Positions 25,056 through 34,351 of a stretch of DNA of 64,000 bases are shown in pieces; position 1 is the stretch's first letter, and the number at the start of each line of letters is the position of its first letter. The stretch covers positions 162,254 through 226,253 of the forward strand of contig NZ_JADLJS010000006.1 of the NCBI RefSeq assembly GCF_015680405.1, read 5' to 3'. The stretch is from Pseudomonas pudica. GTDB lineage: Bacteria; Pseudomonadota; Gammaproteobacteria; Pseudomonadales; Pseudomonadaceae. Under the pieces are notes generated by a model, which worked only from the letters and a program-made list of their open reading frames with translations, did not search any database and was not told the origin of the DNA. Both the position numbers and the translations under genes were made by a program.

Positions 25056-25406
25056 ATGAAGAAGTTCGCCATTGCTGCCGCTACTGCTACCGCCCTGACC
25101 CTGACCCTGGCTAACGGCGCATTCGCTGCAGAGCCAACCCAGGCTCCAGTCATGTTGGCCGCCAATACCGTGGACAACGCCAAGCAGGAAGGTTCTGACA
25201 CCTGGATCACCACCAAAGTGAAAGCGGACCTGCTGACTGAAAAAGGTATTCCAGGCAGCGACATCAAAGTCGAGACCAGCCAAGGTGTCGTCTCGCTGTC
25301 GTCTGACGTGGCGGTGACTCAGTCCCAGAAAGAAGAAGCTGTTCGTATTACCAAGAACATCAAAGGCGTCAAGAGTGTGATGTCGGATGGCCTGAAAGCC
25401 GAATAA
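25056..25406 (+). CDS. BON-domain (OsmY-like) periplasmic protein
   Basis: This 116-residue protein has a cleavable Sec signal peptide (MKKFAIAAATATALTLTLANGAFA, cleavage after AFA) and one BON domain: DTWITTKVKADLLTEKGIPGSDIKVETSQGVVSLSSDV, ending at KNIKGVKSVMSDG. BON domains bind phospholipid surfaces; OsmY relatives are induced by osmotic stress. ATG 25056 follows CAGGAG. The protein sits alone between two terminators, with its own 260-bp upstream region carrying a candidate sigma-54 promoter. Confidence 0.9.
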   Translation: MKKFAIAAATATALTLTLANGAFAAEPTQAPVMLAANTVDNAKQEGSDTWITTKVKADLLTEKGIPGSDIKVETSQGVVSLSSDVAVTQSQKEEAVRITKNIKGVKSVMSDGLKAE

Positions 25407-25449
25407 GGATTGTCCCGTCGGCCAAACGGATTTGGCCATCTTTGCTCCG

Positions 25450-25475
25450 AGCCCCTGCTATTTGCCGGGGCTTTT
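25450..25475. terminator. Terminator between the BON gene and the ABM gene
   Basis: AGCCCC and GGGGCT flank a 12-nt loop (25450-25472) and are followed by TTTT on the + strand. It ends the BON transcript before the convergent small monooxygenase gene at 25485. Confidence 0.8.
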
Positions 25476-25484
25476 CATTTGCGG

Positions 25485-25787
25485 CTAGTAAACCGGGTTA
25501 CGTGCGATCACATCACTCTCGAAGCATTCCTGCTCGATGATCAGCGGCTCGACCAACGGCCGGCTATCGCGAAAGTGCGCGGTTTCAGTGTGCGCTTCAT
25601 ACGCCGCTTCATCGCGGTAGATCTCGTACAGGTAAATCACCTCCGGGTCGGCCCGGTCCTGCGACACGTCGAACACAAGGCAGCCCGATTCGGTGGCGAC
25701 AGACGCTGCGGCATTGACCTTGATCGCAGTCAGAAAATCTTCGGCGCAACCGGGCTTCACTCGGGTCTTGATGAACAGGCTATACAC
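25485..25787 (-). CDS. ABM-domain (antibiotic biosynthesis monooxygenase-like) protein
   Basis: This 100-residue single-domain protein has a dimeric alpha/beta ferredoxin-like fold. It shows the LFIKTRVKPGCAEDFLTAIKVNAAASVATESGCLVFDV start and the conserved FEIYRDEAAYEAHTETAHFR-like segment (here YLYEIYRDEAAYEAHTET). The family includes quinol monooxygenases such as YgiN and the LsrG isomerase, so the substrate is open. It is divergent from the VOC gene at 25848; a TTGTATACAA palindrome lies in the 60-bp shared promoter region. Confidence 0.85.
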   Translation of the reverse strand: MYSLFIKTRVKPGCAEDFLTAIKVNAAASVATESGCLVFDVSQDRADPEVIYLYEIYRDEAAYEAHTETAHFRDSRPLVEPLIIEQECFESDVIARNPVY

Positions 25788-25821
25788 AAGGCTCTCCTTT
25801 TGTTTTAAATTCTACTGTGAA

Positions 25822-25831
25822 TTGTATACAA
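25822..25831. promoter_or_regulatory. Perfect 10-bp palindrome TTGTATACAA
   Basis: The palindrome sits between the divergent ABM and VOC genes, 16 bp before the VOC ATG, and would overlap any promoter for that gene. It resembles operators bound by GntR-family repressors. No regulator gene lies nearby. Confidence 0.45.
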
Positions 25832-25847
25832 AAATGGAGCCTCGCCA

Positions 25848-26261
25848 ATGTCCGAATTGCCTGCCCGCCCTGGTCGCCTGAATGGCCTGCGTCATATTGC
25901 CTTGTTGGTGCCCAACCTTGAGGAGTGCGAACGTTTCTACGTCGATGTGCTGGGCATGGAGGTGCTGAACCGGGCCAACGAAGACCTGGTGTATCTCACT
26001 TGTGGTAACGACAATCTGTCGCTGGGGCGTGGGGCAGGGGCGGCCAATGGGTTGCAGACCCTGGACCACTATGGGTTCATCGTCGATAGCGTGGAGGAGC
26101 TGGAAGCCTGGTACCAGTACTTCAAGGCGCACGGCGTGACCTTGCTCGACCGGCCGTTCAACCATGGTGACGGGGCGCGCAGCTTTCACCTGCTGGACCC
26201 GGCAGGGAACAAGGTGCAGCCGTTGTATCACCCGGCGGTGTCGGGCCAGCGTTTGGTGTGA
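25848..26261 (+). CDS. VOC-family (glyoxalase/dioxygenase fold) metalloprotein
   Basis: This 137-residue protein has two beta-alpha-beta-beta-beta modules: GLRHIALLVPNLEECERFYVDVLGMEVL, and LDHYGFIVDSVEELEAWYQYFKAHGV ending in FHLLDPAGNKVQPLYHP. Likely metal ligands are the His of LRHIAL, the His of LDHYG and an acidic residue of the second half. The superfamily includes glyoxalase I, ring-cleaving dioxygenases and thiol transferases; the sequence does not decide among them. GGAG at 25836-25839 precedes the ATG. It is probably co-regulated with the divergent ABM gene. Confidence 0.85.
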   Translation: MSELPARPGRLNGLRHIALLVPNLEECERFYVDVLGMEVLNRANEDLVYLTCGNDNLSLGRGAGAANGLQTLDHYGFIVDSVEELEAWYQYFKAHGVTLLDRPFNHGDGARSFHLLDPAGNKVQPLYHPAVSGQRLV

Positions 26262-26269
26262 AGCCTGTA

Positions 26270-26380
26270 CCGGCCTCTTCGCGGCGGTTCGGCGCCCCGA
26301 TGAGCTCCCACAGGGAGCGCGCACAGCTCAAGGCCAGCGCATACCTTGTGGGAGCGGGTTTACCCGCGAAGAGGCCAGCC
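26270..26380. repeat. REP pair after the VOC gene
   Basis: A diverged REP copy (CCTCTTCGCGGCGGTTC, about 26270-26310) faces a well-conserved copy (GTGGGAGCGGGTTTACCCGC, 26348-26367, continuing GAAGAGGCC). They fill the space between the convergent VOC gene and the DUF748 gene. Confidence 0.85.
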
Positions 26381-26393
26381 CTGCTGGTAGAAA

Positions 26394-29330
26394 CTACTCG
26401 GCATCCAGATGCATCGGCGTCACCACCCGCCCATCGCTCTCGGCCTGGCCCAGGTTGGTATCGATGAAGTACACCCGGTCATCTTCCAGCTGGCCTTTGT
26501 CCACCAGGTAATCCTTGATGCTGCTGGCCCGCTCCTGGCCCAGCGTGCGCAGCAGCGCAGTACTCTCGGCCCAGGACTTGATCACCGCCTCGCGCAGCTT
26601 GGCGGTGCGCTCGTCACGGCCCAGTTGCTCCCATTCGGCAGGCGGCTGCTGTTTCAGGCGATTACGGTAGATGCCTTCGAGCATCGCTGGTTTGTCGCTG
26701 TCGTCGACCACCAGCATCGAGGCATTGGCCGGTACCTTGTCACCGCGACGCTGCAGGATCTTGTACCAGGTGGCCTGGTACTCACGCTCCAGGCGCTGCT
26801 GGGCGATCAGCGGGCCATCGCTGGCCTGGGCACTGGTGCCTTCGATTTCCAGACGCAGCTCCGGGCGTTCCTTCAGGGCCGACGCCAGCTTGTCCAGCGA
26901 TGCCTTGGCGTCGCCACCGAGCTCGCTGGAGCCCGGCGCGAAGGACACGTTGCCCAGGTCTTCCGAGCCACCGCCGGCAACCAGCCCGCCAATGAACTTG
27001 AACGGTGCCTGCGCCGCACGCAACACCAGGTTGCGCAGTGTTTGCCACACGATCGGCATCACGCTGAACTGCGGGTTGTTGAGGTCGCCTGACACAGGCA
27101 GCTCGATCGAGATCTTGCCTTCTGTATCCTTCAGCAACGCCACCGCCAGTCGGATCGGCAGGTCCACTGCGTCCGGGCTGTCGACCTTCTCGCCCAACTG
27201 CAGCTGCTCCACCACCACCTTGTTCTCGGCCTTCAGCTGGCCATTGGTGATCAGGTAGTGCAAGTCGAGGTTGAGCCGGCCCTTGCGGATGCGGAAGCCG
27301 GCGAACTTGCCGGAGTAGGGGGTGAGTGTGGTCAGCTCGACCCGCTTGAAACTCGTGGCGATGTCCAGGCTGGCCAACGGGTTGAAAGGGTTCAGGGCGC
27401 CTTTGATGGTGACCGGCGCGTAGCGGTCGACCTTGCCCTTGACGTCGACCTTGGCCGGCACCGGCTTGCGGTTGTCGATGGTGCCGATCCGGCCGTTGAG
27501 CTGCTGGATGGCCGTAGCGAAGTTGGGTGTGAGAGACAGGTCGGCGAAGTTGGCCGAGCCGTCGTTGATGTCGATCTGGCCGATGTGGATGCCCAGCGGC
27601 TTGTCGTTGCTGGCAGCGGCCGGCTTGGCCTGGCTGGTTGCCGGAGCGCCGGCCGGCTGCGGGATCAGCAGGTCGTTGATGTTGGTGGTGCGGTCTTCGT
27701 TGATGATGAAACGCGCATAGGGTTGCAGCAGGGTCACCTTGTCGATCGACAGCGTATCGCCGTGCACGTAGGACAGGCCATCGACGTTCACCTGCTGCCA
27801 TTTGACGAAGTCACGGCTCTTGATGGTGTCGAGGGTGTGCAGCTGGCTGACCTGTGCCTTGCCGGTAACGCTGAAGGCCAGCGGTGCGGTGTTCTTCAAG
27901 TCGACCTTGAGGTCGCTGGCGAGCATGCCACTGCGCAGCTCCAGCAGAATGAACGGGCTTATATAGGCTTGGGCCACTCGCAGGTCGATGTCGCGGCTGC
28001 TCACGTCCAGCTTGGCCCAGATGGGCGCCAGGTTGACCTGGCCGGCTGCCTGCAGTTTGCCTTGCTTGCCCACACCGGTATCGAGCTTGAGCGTGAAAGG
28101 CGACTTGTTGAGGCTATCGAAACCTTGCAGATCGGCATTGAGCGGGCCGACGTCCAGGGCCACCGGCTCCTTCTGGGTACGGTCTGCCAAGTGCACCAGA
28201 TAGTTACGCAGTTGCACGTCCTTGAGCAACACCTGCCAAGGTTTGCTTGGCTCCTTGGCGGCTTGCTGTTCGGGCGTTGGCTCGGCGGTGGCAGGCTCGG
28301 CCTTTTCCTTCGGCGTGGCTTTGGCCGGCTGGCTGGCGAACAGCTTTTGCCAGTCGAGCTGGCCGTCCTTTTCCAGCGCAGCCCAGGTTTCCAGTTTTTC
28401 GCTGCGGATCTTGCCCACGGTGACCAGCTGCTTGACCAGGTCGACCGAGGTTTCGCTTACCTCCAGGCTGGCCAGGCGTGCCAGCGGCCGGCCATCCGGG
28501 GCCTTGATGGCGAACGGAGCAATGCGCACCGACGCGTTGTCCAGCAACAGTTCGGTCTGTTTGGCAAGGTTGAGCTTGTAGTGGGTGTCGAGGCTGACCA
28601 CGCCTTCTTCCAGCACCAGTGGCACGGCATCGCGTACATAGGGCCAGAATGCCTTCATCCTGCCTTCGGTGATCTTCAGTGTGCCTTCAGAGGCTATTGG
28701 CGCCAGGCTCAGGGTGCCTTTCCAGTCGATGCGCCCGCCGTTGGGGCCGATGGCCACCAAAGTCATGTCGGCGTTGTCGTTGGGCAGCGTGCTGAGGTTT
28801 TTCAGCTCCAGGTTCATGTTGTCATAGAGGAACTCGATCGGCTCGCCCGGGCGCAGGTCCTCGAAGTGCAGGTAGCCGTCGCTGAGCTTGATGCTGCCGA
28901 TGCGTAGCGGGAACGGGTCGCTGGGCGGTTCGTCAGGTTTGGCTTCGCTGGCTGGCAGTTTGAACAGGCGGGTCAGGTTGAGGGTACCGTCCTTGGCGAA
29001 CAGTACTTCGTTGCGTGGCTTGACCAGCTCCACTGCGTCAAGGTGCAGGGCGCCACTCCACAGGCTGTCGAGCGAGAGGTTGGCGTATAGCCGGTCGAAG
29101 CCGACCTGCTCCTTGCCAGGCTCGCCGATCTGCAGGCCCCACAGCGTCAGCTCGAGGCTGAAGGGGTTGAGCTCGATCCGTTCGAGATGGGCAGGCACGG
29201 TTGCGTACTCGGCCAACTGCTGGTTGGCGATGCGCAGCGCGACACCGGGGAGAACGAGAAAGCCGAGAAGGCTGTAGAGGGCTACCAAGGCCAGCAGTGC
29301 GCCAACGGCGCGAGTCAATCCTTTGTACAT
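26394..29330 (-). CDS. DUF748/AsmA-like large envelope protein
   Basis: This 978-residue protein has one N-terminal transmembrane anchor (residues about 9-31, VGALLALVALYSLLGFLVLPGVAL). A long, repetitive beta-rich periplasmic body follows (DUF748, related to the AsmA/YhdP group), with recurring segments such as IGSIKLSDGYLHFEDL and IGQIDINDGSANFADLSL. The C-terminus (about 840-978) contains helical, OmpA-like stretches. AsmA-group proteins are thought to bridge the periplasm for phospholipid movement; applying that here is inference. Ala/Pro/Lys-rich linkers occur near 345-365 and 565-580. It is transcribed alone on the minus strand. Confidence 0.8.
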   Translation of the reverse strand: MYKGLTRAVGALLALVALYSLLGFLVLPGVALRIANQQLAEYATVPAHLERIELNPFSLELTLWGLQIGEPGKEQVGFDRLYANLSLDSLWSGALHLDAVELVKPRNEVLFAKDGTLNLTRLFKLPASEAKPDEPPSDPFPLRIGSIKLSDGYLHFEDLRPGEPIEFLYDNMNLELKNLSTLPNDNADMTLVAIGPNGGRIDWKGTLSLAPIASEGTLKITEGRMKAFWPYVRDAVPLVLEEGVVSLDTHYKLNLAKQTELLLDNASVRIAPFAIKAPDGRPLARLASLEVSETSVDLVKQLVTVGKIRSEKLETWAALEKDGQLDWQKLFASQPAKATPKEKAEPATAEPTPEQQAAKEPSKPWQVLLKDVQLRNYLVHLADRTQKEPVALDVGPLNADLQGFDSLNKSPFTLKLDTGVGKQGKLQAAGQVNLAPIWAKLDVSSRDIDLRVAQAYISPFILLELRSGMLASDLKVDLKNTAPLAFSVTGKAQVSQLHTLDTIKSRDFVKWQQVNVDGLSYVHGDTLSIDKVTLLQPYARFIINEDRTTNINDLLIPQPAGAPATSQAKPAAASNDKPLGIHIGQIDINDGSANFADLSLTPNFATAIQQLNGRIGTIDNRKPVPAKVDVKGKVDRYAPVTIKGALNPFNPLASLDIATSFKRVELTTLTPYSGKFAGFRIRKGRLNLDLHYLITNGQLKAENKVVVEQLQLGEKVDSPDAVDLPIRLAVALLKDTEGKISIELPVSGDLNNPQFSVMPIVWQTLRNLVLRAAQAPFKFIGGLVAGGGSEDLGNVSFAPGSSELGGDAKASLDKLASALKERPELRLEIEGTSAQASDGPLIAQQRLEREYQATWYKILQRRGDKVPANASMLVVDDSDKPAMLEGIYRNRLKQQPPAEWEQLGRDERTAKLREAVIKSWAESTALLRTLGQERASSIKDYLVDKGQLEDDRVYFIDTNLGQAESDGRVVTPMHLDAE

Positions 29331-29408
29331 GTGTCGCTTCGTCTGTCTAAGCAGGAGAGCTTGGAGTATGGCACGTTAAATCAGTTCCGCTGAGGCGACC
29401 ATTCGACT

Positions 29409-30278
29409 TCATTCGATGCCCATGCGCCGTTTGGCTCGGTGCGCCGAGCCGTCACGCATCGCCCAGCGCAGTACTGGCGCGGTGCGTTGCAGGCCCAGGC
29501 GGATGATGCGCCGCTGCAACGGGCCGTGCTGCAGCCCGAGCATGGTCTGGGCCCACCCCGGCAGCAGGTCGATGCCGGCATGCAGCATCAGCTTGCCCAC
29601 CGGCTTTGCCAGGCGACTGGGGGCGGGGGCATCGAGCAGGATGCCGACCACCTCATGGCTGCGGGCGTCGCAGTGCAATTGTGGCCGCATGCGCTGCAGG
29701 TAGTCCTCGACCTGCTGGCACGAGCGCGGCACGTCGCGGGCGCCAAGGCGCTCGGCGATAAGCGCGATCTCTGCGTAGTAGGCATCCTGCTCTGCGCGCG
29801 CAAGGTGCGGGTTGCGGTAACGCAGATGGGCGGCGAGGAAGCTGCTGACTTCCGCCACATGCACCCAGGTCAGCAGGTCCGGGTCGCTGGCCGCATACGG
29901 GCGGCCATCCGGCGCGATGCCGGTCACCTGAAGGTGGATGGTGCGCACTTTGTCGATCAACCATTCGGCATCGCGGGTGGCGCCGAAGGTGGTGCCGGAA
30001 ATGAATTGGCTGGTGCGGCGCAGGCGACCGAGCAGGTCTTCACGAAAGTTGGAATGGTCCCACACCCCGGCCAGGGCCAGCGGGTGCAGCAACTGCAGCA
30101 TGAGGGCGCTGATGCCTCCGACCAGCATGCTCGGGAAGTCGCCATGTACCCGCCAGCTGATACTGTGCGGGCCGAACAGGCCGGGGTCGCCCTTGGGCGA
30201 TTCCAGGTCGAGCTGGCCGAGGGCCAGCCCGGTAAGGCTCATGACCTGGGTTTCGATGCGGCGGCGAAGGGCTTCCAT
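29409..30278 (-). CDS. DUF2236 (MpaB-type oxygenase fold) protein
   Basis: This 289-residue protein resembles the DUF2236 family, which includes the fungal MpaB oxygenase and the latex-clearing rubber oxygenase, both haem-dependent. Supporting segments are ISWRVHGDFPSMLVGGISALMLQLLHPLALAGVWDHS near residues 40-78, RLRRTSQFISGTTFGATRDAEWLIDKVRTIH and the WVHVAEVSSF helix. Conserved His residues that could ligate haem are present (LHP, DHS, VHV). The substrate is unknown. The acsA stop lies 42 bp upstream on the same strand, so co-transcription is possible. Confidence 0.8.
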   Translation of the reverse strand: MEALRRRIETQVMSLTGLALGQLDLESPKGDPGLFGPHSISWRVHGDFPSMLVGGISALMLQLLHPLALAGVWDHSNFREDLLGRLRRTSQFISGTTFGATRDAEWLIDKVRTIHLQVTGIAPDGRPYAASDPDLLTWVHVAEVSSFLAAHLRYRNPHLARAEQDAYYAEIALIAERLGARDVPRSCQQVEDYLQRMRPQLHCDARSHEVVGILLDAPAPSRLAKPVGKLMLHAGIDLLPGWAQTMLGLQHGPLQRRIIRLGLQRTAPVLRWAMRDGSAHRAKRRMGIE

Positions 30279-30320
30279 GGCGACCTGTGGTTCAGGGCGG
30301 CCAACAACAGCGGCCGCCGG

Positions 30321-32255
30321 TTACTGGTTGAGGCGTTTGTCGATAAGGCCCTGCACCACGCTGGGGTCTGCCAGGGTCGAGGTATCGCCCAGGTTGTCGA
30401 GTTCGTTGCAGGCGATCTTGCGCAGTATACGCCGCATGATCTTGCCTGAGCGTGTCTTGGGCAGCGCCGGAGCCCACTGGATCAGCTCGGGCTTGGCGAA
30501 ACTGCCGATTTCCTTGCTGACCAGGGCCAGTAGCTCGGCCTTGAGCGCGTCGTCCGGTGTTACGCCATTCATCGGTGTGACGAAGGCGTAGACGCCTTGG
30601 CCCTTGAGGTCGTGGGGGTAACCGACCACCGCCGCTTCGGCAACGCTGTCATGCAGCACCAGCGCGCTTTCCACTTCGGCGGTACCGATACGGTGGCCGG
30701 AAACGTTGATCACGTCATCGATGCGACCGGTGATCCAGTAGTCACCATCGGCATCGCGGCGGGCACCGTCGCCGGTAAAGTAGTAGCCGGGCATCGGCTT
30801 GAAGTAGGTGTCGACCATGCGCTGATGGTCGCCATAGACGCTTCGGATCTGCCCAGGCCAGCTGGCCTTGATCGCCAGCAGACCGGCACCGGGGCCCTCG
30901 ATGAGCTTGCCCTTTTCGTCCAGCAGCACTGGTTGCACGCCGAACATGGGCTGGGTGGCACAGCCGGGCTTGAGCGATTGCGAGCCGGGCAGCGGGGTGA
31001 GCATGATGCCGCCGGTTTCAGTCTGCCACCAGGTATCGACGATAGGGCAGCGCTTTTGCCCGACTTCTTCGAAATACCACTCCCAGGCTTCGGGGTTGAT
31101 CGGCTCGCCGACGCTACCCAGCAGACGCAGGCTCTGGCGTGAAGTGCCCTGCAGCGGCGCGGAGCCTTCGCGCATCAGCGCGCGCAAGGCGGTAGGGGCG
31201 GTGTAGAAGATGTTCACCTTGTGTTTGTCGACCACTTGCCAGAAGCGCGAGGTGTCCGGGTAGTTGGGTACGCCTTCGAACATCAGCGAGATCGCGCCAT
31301 TGGCCAGCGGACCATAGACGATGTAGCTGTGGCCGGTAACCCAGCCGACATCGGCGGTGCACCAGAACACCTCGCCGTCACGGTAGTCGAACACCACCTT
31401 GAAAGTGAGGGTGGCCTGCAGCAGGTAGCCGCCCGTAGTGTGCAGCACGCCCTTGGGTTTGCCGGTGCTGCCGGAGGTGTAGAGGATGAACAACGGGTCT
31501 TCGGCGCCCATTGGCTCGGGAGCGCAGTCGTCGCCGGCCTTTACCGTGGCCTCGTGGTACCAGAGATCACGGCCTTCGGTCCAGGCGACATCGCCGCCGG
31601 TGCGGCGAACCACGAATACGCTGCTGACCGCGGGGCAGCTGGCCAGGGCCTTGTCGACGTTCTGTTTCAGCGGTATGCGTTTGCCGCCGCGCACGCCCTC
31701 ATCGGCGGTGATCACCGTACGGCAGTCGGCATCGAGGATACGGTCGCGAAGAGCATCGGGCGAGAAGCCGCCGAACACCACCGAGTGGATGGCACCGATG
31801 CGGGTGCAGGCAAGCATGGCGAAGGCGGCTTCGGGGATCATCGGCATGTAGATGCACACCCGGTCACCTTTCTTTACCCCGCGTGCTTTCAGCGCATTGG
31901 CCAGGCGGCATACCTGGCGGTGCAGTTCGCGGTAGGTGATGGCCTTGGAATCCTTGGGATCATCGCCCTCCCACAGCAGGGCGGTCTGTGCGCCGCGTCG
32001 GTCCAGGTGGCGGTCGATACAGTTGTAGCTGACGTTGAGCTGGGCGCCGTCGAACCAGCGAGCGTTGCCGGTCTTCAGGTCGCATTGCTGCACGCTCGAC
32101 CAGGGCTTGATCCAGTCCAGGCACCTGGCCTGTTCGGCCCAGAAGGTGTCGGGGTCATCCACCGACTGGCGGTAGAGGCGGCGGTACTCGTCGGGAGTGA
32201 GGGCGGCGGACTGGCTGGCGGCCAGGGCCTGGGGGTAGTTGCGGATATCGAACAT
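30321..32255 (-). CDS. acsA: Acetyl-CoA synthetase (AMP-forming) AcsA
   Basis: AcsA activates acetate to acetyl-CoA through acetyl-AMP. The 644-residue protein shows the P-loop-like [20 protein letters not shown], the core WWQTETGG, the hinge [29 protein letters not shown] and the C-terminal [15 protein letters not shown]. The Lys in that last segment is the one acetylated in regulated homologues. A long inverted repeat lies upstream, between acsA and pgi. Confidence 0.97.
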   Translation of the reverse strand: MFDIRNYPQALAASQSAALTPDEYRRLYRQSVDDPDTFWAEQARCLDWIKPWSSVQQCDLKTGNARWFDGAQLNVSYNCIDRHLDRRGAQTALLWEGDDPKDSKAITYRELHRQVCRLANALKARGVKKGDRVCIYMPMIPEAAFAMLACTRIGAIHSVVFGGFSPDALRDRILDADCRTVITADEGVRGGKRIPLKQNVDKALASCPAVSSVFVVRRTGGDVAWTEGRDLWYHEATVKAGDDCAPEPMGAEDPLFILYTSGSTGKPKGVLHTTGGYLLQATLTFKVVFDYRDGEVFWCTADVGWVTGHSYIVYGPLANGAISLMFEGVPNYPDTSRFWQVVDKHKVNIFYTAPTALRALMREGSAPLQGTSRQSLRLLGSVGEPINPEAWEWYFEEVGQKRCPIVDTWWQTETGGIMLTPLPGSQSLKPGCATQPMFGVQPVLLDEKGKLIEGPGAGLLAIKASWPGQIRSVYGDHQRMVDTYFKPMPGYYFTGDGARRDADGDYWITGRIDDVINVSGHRIGTAEVESALVLHDSVAEAAVVGYPHDLKGQGVYAFVTPMNGVTPDDALKAELLALVSKEIGSFAKPELIQWAPALPKTRSGKIMRRILRKIACNELDNLGDTSTLADPSVVQGLIDKRLNQ

Positions 32256-32358
32256 GGCGGGTGGTCCTGCTCTTGTAAGGGGCGATGGACTGCAACGGCT
32301 ATTCGATAGGACAGTGTAGCCAGAGGTGATGTTCCTTGAGGGTAGACTCGGTCCCTGT

Positions 32359-32415
32359 AGGAGCGGCCTTGTGCCGTCATACGGCCGCTCCTACACGGAG
32401 CGGCCGTATGACGGC
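32359..32415. repeat. Three-armed inverted repeat between pgi and acsA
   Basis: A perfect 19-bp inverted repeat (32373-32391 with 32397-32415, 5-base loop) overlaps an alternative 11-bp one (32359-32369 with 32383-32393). The central arm can therefore pair with either flank, but not both fully. It lies just downstream of the pgi stop (minus strand) and upstream of acsA. It may be the pgi terminator, a degenerate REP relative or a switchable RNA structure; no T-tract is evident. Confidence 0.8.
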
Positions 32416-32422
32416 TTTGGGA

Positions 32423-34087
32423 TCAACCGCGGTGACGGCCGCGGAAGTAGTTGATCAGGCCTTGGGTGGAGCCATCTTCGGCGCTCTCTTCCAGGCTGCC
32501 GACCAGGCGTTGGTAAACGCCTTTGCCCAGCTCCTTGCCCAGCTCCACGCCCCACTGGTCGAAGGCGTTGATGCCCCAGATCACGCTCTGTACGAAGACC
32601 TTGTGCTCGTACATCGCCACAAGCGCGCCCAGGCGGCGGGGGCTGATGCGTTCCACCACCAGGGTATTGCTCGGGCGGTTGCCCGGGATGACCTTGTGCG
32701 GGGCAAGCTTTTCGATGTCTGCTTCGTTCAGGCCTTTGCCACGCAGCTCGGCTTCGGCTTCCTCGCGGGTCTTGCCCAGCATCAGCGCCTGGCTCTGCGA
32801 CAGGCAGTTGGCGTACAGCCACTGATGATGGTCGGCCACCGGGTTGAAGCTCACCACCGGCACGATGAAGTCGGCCGGAATAAGCTGGGTGCCCTGGTGC
32901 AGCAACTGGTGGTAGGCATGCTGGCCGTTGCAGCCGACGCCGCCCCAGATCACCGGGCCGGTGTCGGTCTTCACCGGGGTGCCGTCCTGCAGCACGCTCT
33001 TGCCGTTGGACTCCATGTCCAGCTGTTGCAGGTGCTTGGTGATGTTGCGCAGGTAGTGGTCGTACGGCAGGATCGCGTGGCTCTGGGCGCCCCAGAAGTT
33101 GCCGTACCACACGCCCAGCAGGGCCAGCAGTACCGGCATGTTCTTTTCGAACGGCGCGGTCTGGAAGTGCTGGTCCATGGTGTAGGCACCGGACAGCAGC
33201 TCCTTGAAGTTGGCGGTACCGATGGCCAGGGCGATCGGCAGGCCGATGGCCGACCACAGCGAGTAGCGCCCGCCCACCCAGTCCCACATCGGGAAGATGT
33301 TTTCTTCGCGGATGCCGAAGGCCACGGCGGCGGCCTTGTTGCTGGAAACGGCGATGAAGTGGCGGTACAGCTCGGCTTCCGAGCCACCCTGGGCCAGGTA
33401 CCAGGTACGCGCGGCCATGGCGTTCTTCAGGGTCTCGAGGGTATTGAACGACTTCGACGAGACGATGAACAGAGTGGTTTCGGCGCGCAGGTTCGCCGAT
33501 AGCTCGTGAAACTCACTGCCGTCGATGTTCGCCAGGTAGTGGCAGCGCACACCGCGCTGGGCGTAGGGCAGCAGCGCCTCGGAGACCAGCTCGGGGCCGA
33601 GGAACGAGCCACCGATGCCGATGTTGACCACGTCGGTGATCGGTTTTTCGCTGTAGCCGCGCCACAGGCCGTCGTGGATGCGGCCGACCAGTTCGGTGAT
33701 CTGGTTGAGCACCTTGTGCACTTCCGGCATGACGTTCACGCCGTTGACGCTGAGTTTGTCACCCACCGGCCGACGCAGGGCGGTGTGCAGCACCGGGCGC
33801 CCTTCGGAGGCGTTGATGATTTCGCCACTGAACATGGACTTGATGGCGTCCTGCAGGCCCACTTCGTTGGCCAGGTTCACCAGCAGGTCGCGGCTTTGTT
33901 CGGTGATCAGGTTTTTCGAGTAGTCGAGGAACAGGCCGCAGGAACTCAGGGAGAACTGGTCGAAGCGCTTGGCATCGGCGGCGAACGCTTCGCGCATGCT
34001 GAAGCCTTGCATGGCGTCGCGGTGTTGCTGGAGCGCCTGCCAGGCGGGCAGGGCCGTGACATCGTGGGGTGTACGGTAATACGCCAT
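32423..34087 (-). CDS. pgi: Glucose-6-phosphate isomerase Pgi
   Basis: Pgi interconverts glucose-6-phosphate and fructose-6-phosphate; in pseudomonads, which lack phosphofructokinase, it mainly serves gluconeogenesis and recycling. The 554-residue protein shows the phosphosugar signatures [14 protein letters not shown] and [14 protein letters not shown]. The catalytic-Glu region is [14 protein letters not shown], and [18 protein letters not shown] lies near residue 385. ATG 34087 ([11 protein letters not shown]) follows AAGGGA; an in-frame ATG 15 codons upstream is not needed. Confidence 0.97.
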   Translation of the reverse strand: MAYYRTPHDVTALPAWQALQQHRDAMQGFSMREAFAADAKRFDQFSLSSCGLFLDYSKNLITEQSRDLLVNLANEVGLQDAIKSMFSGEIINASEGRPVLHTALRRPVGDKLSVNGVNVMPEVHKVLNQITELVGRIHDGLWRGYSEKPITDVVNIGIGGSFLGPELVSEALLPYAQRGVRCHYLANIDGSEFHELSANLRAETTLFIVSSKSFNTLETLKNAMAARTWYLAQGGSEAELYRHFIAVSSNKAAAVAFGIREENIFPMWDWVGGRYSLWSAIGLPIALAIGTANFKELLSGAYTMDQHFQTAPFEKNMPVLLALLGVWYGNFWGAQSHAILPYDHYLRNITKHLQQLDMESNGKSVLQDGTPVKTDTGPVIWGGVGCNGQHAYHQLLHQGTQLIPADFIVPVVSFNPVADHHQWLYANCLSQSQALMLGKTREEAEAELRGKGLNEADIEKLAPHKVIPGNRPSNTLVVERISPRRLGALVAMYEHKVFVQSVIWGINAFDQWGVELGKELGKGVYQRLVGSLEESAEDGSTQGLINYFRGRHRG

Positions 34088-34234
34088 TGCGCGGGGTTCC
34101 CTTGGTGCGTGGTGAGACCTTGGACACGGCACTCATTGCCGGGTTCAGGCTGGCACCATTATAGGCAAAGGCCACTTGCAGGGAATGGGTAAGGCGGGGG
34201 AATTTGGGGGAGGCAACTGTCTTGTATCGCTTGT

Positions 34235-34347
34235 ACTGGCCTCATCGCCGGCAAGCCAGCTCCCACAGGGATAGCGCATGGCATCGAGGCCGATGCGATC
34301 GAGTTGGGAGCTGGCTTGCCGGCGAATGGGCTGCAAGGCAGCCCCAG
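34235..34347. repeat. REP pair between panC and pgi
   Basis: Two inverted REP-type elements (CATCGCCGGCAAGCCAGCTC, 34239-34258; GGAGCTGGCTTGCCGGCGAA around 34307-34326) are followed by a GGGCTGC/GCAGCCC hairpin next to the panC stop. That hairpin may be the panC terminator on the minus strand. Confidence 0.85.
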
Positions 34348-34351
34348 GCCG

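Noticed and set aside
25848..26261. VOC protein considered as a fosfomycin or bleomycin resistance gene
   Set aside because: The fold is shared, but no residue pattern specific to FosA or Ble is evident. The family name is as far as the sequence goes.
27258..28907. A 549-codon open frame antisense to the DUF748 gene
   Set aside because: It has Val/Asp/Gln-rich shadow composition, whereas the opposite strand has a transmembrane anchor and family motifs.
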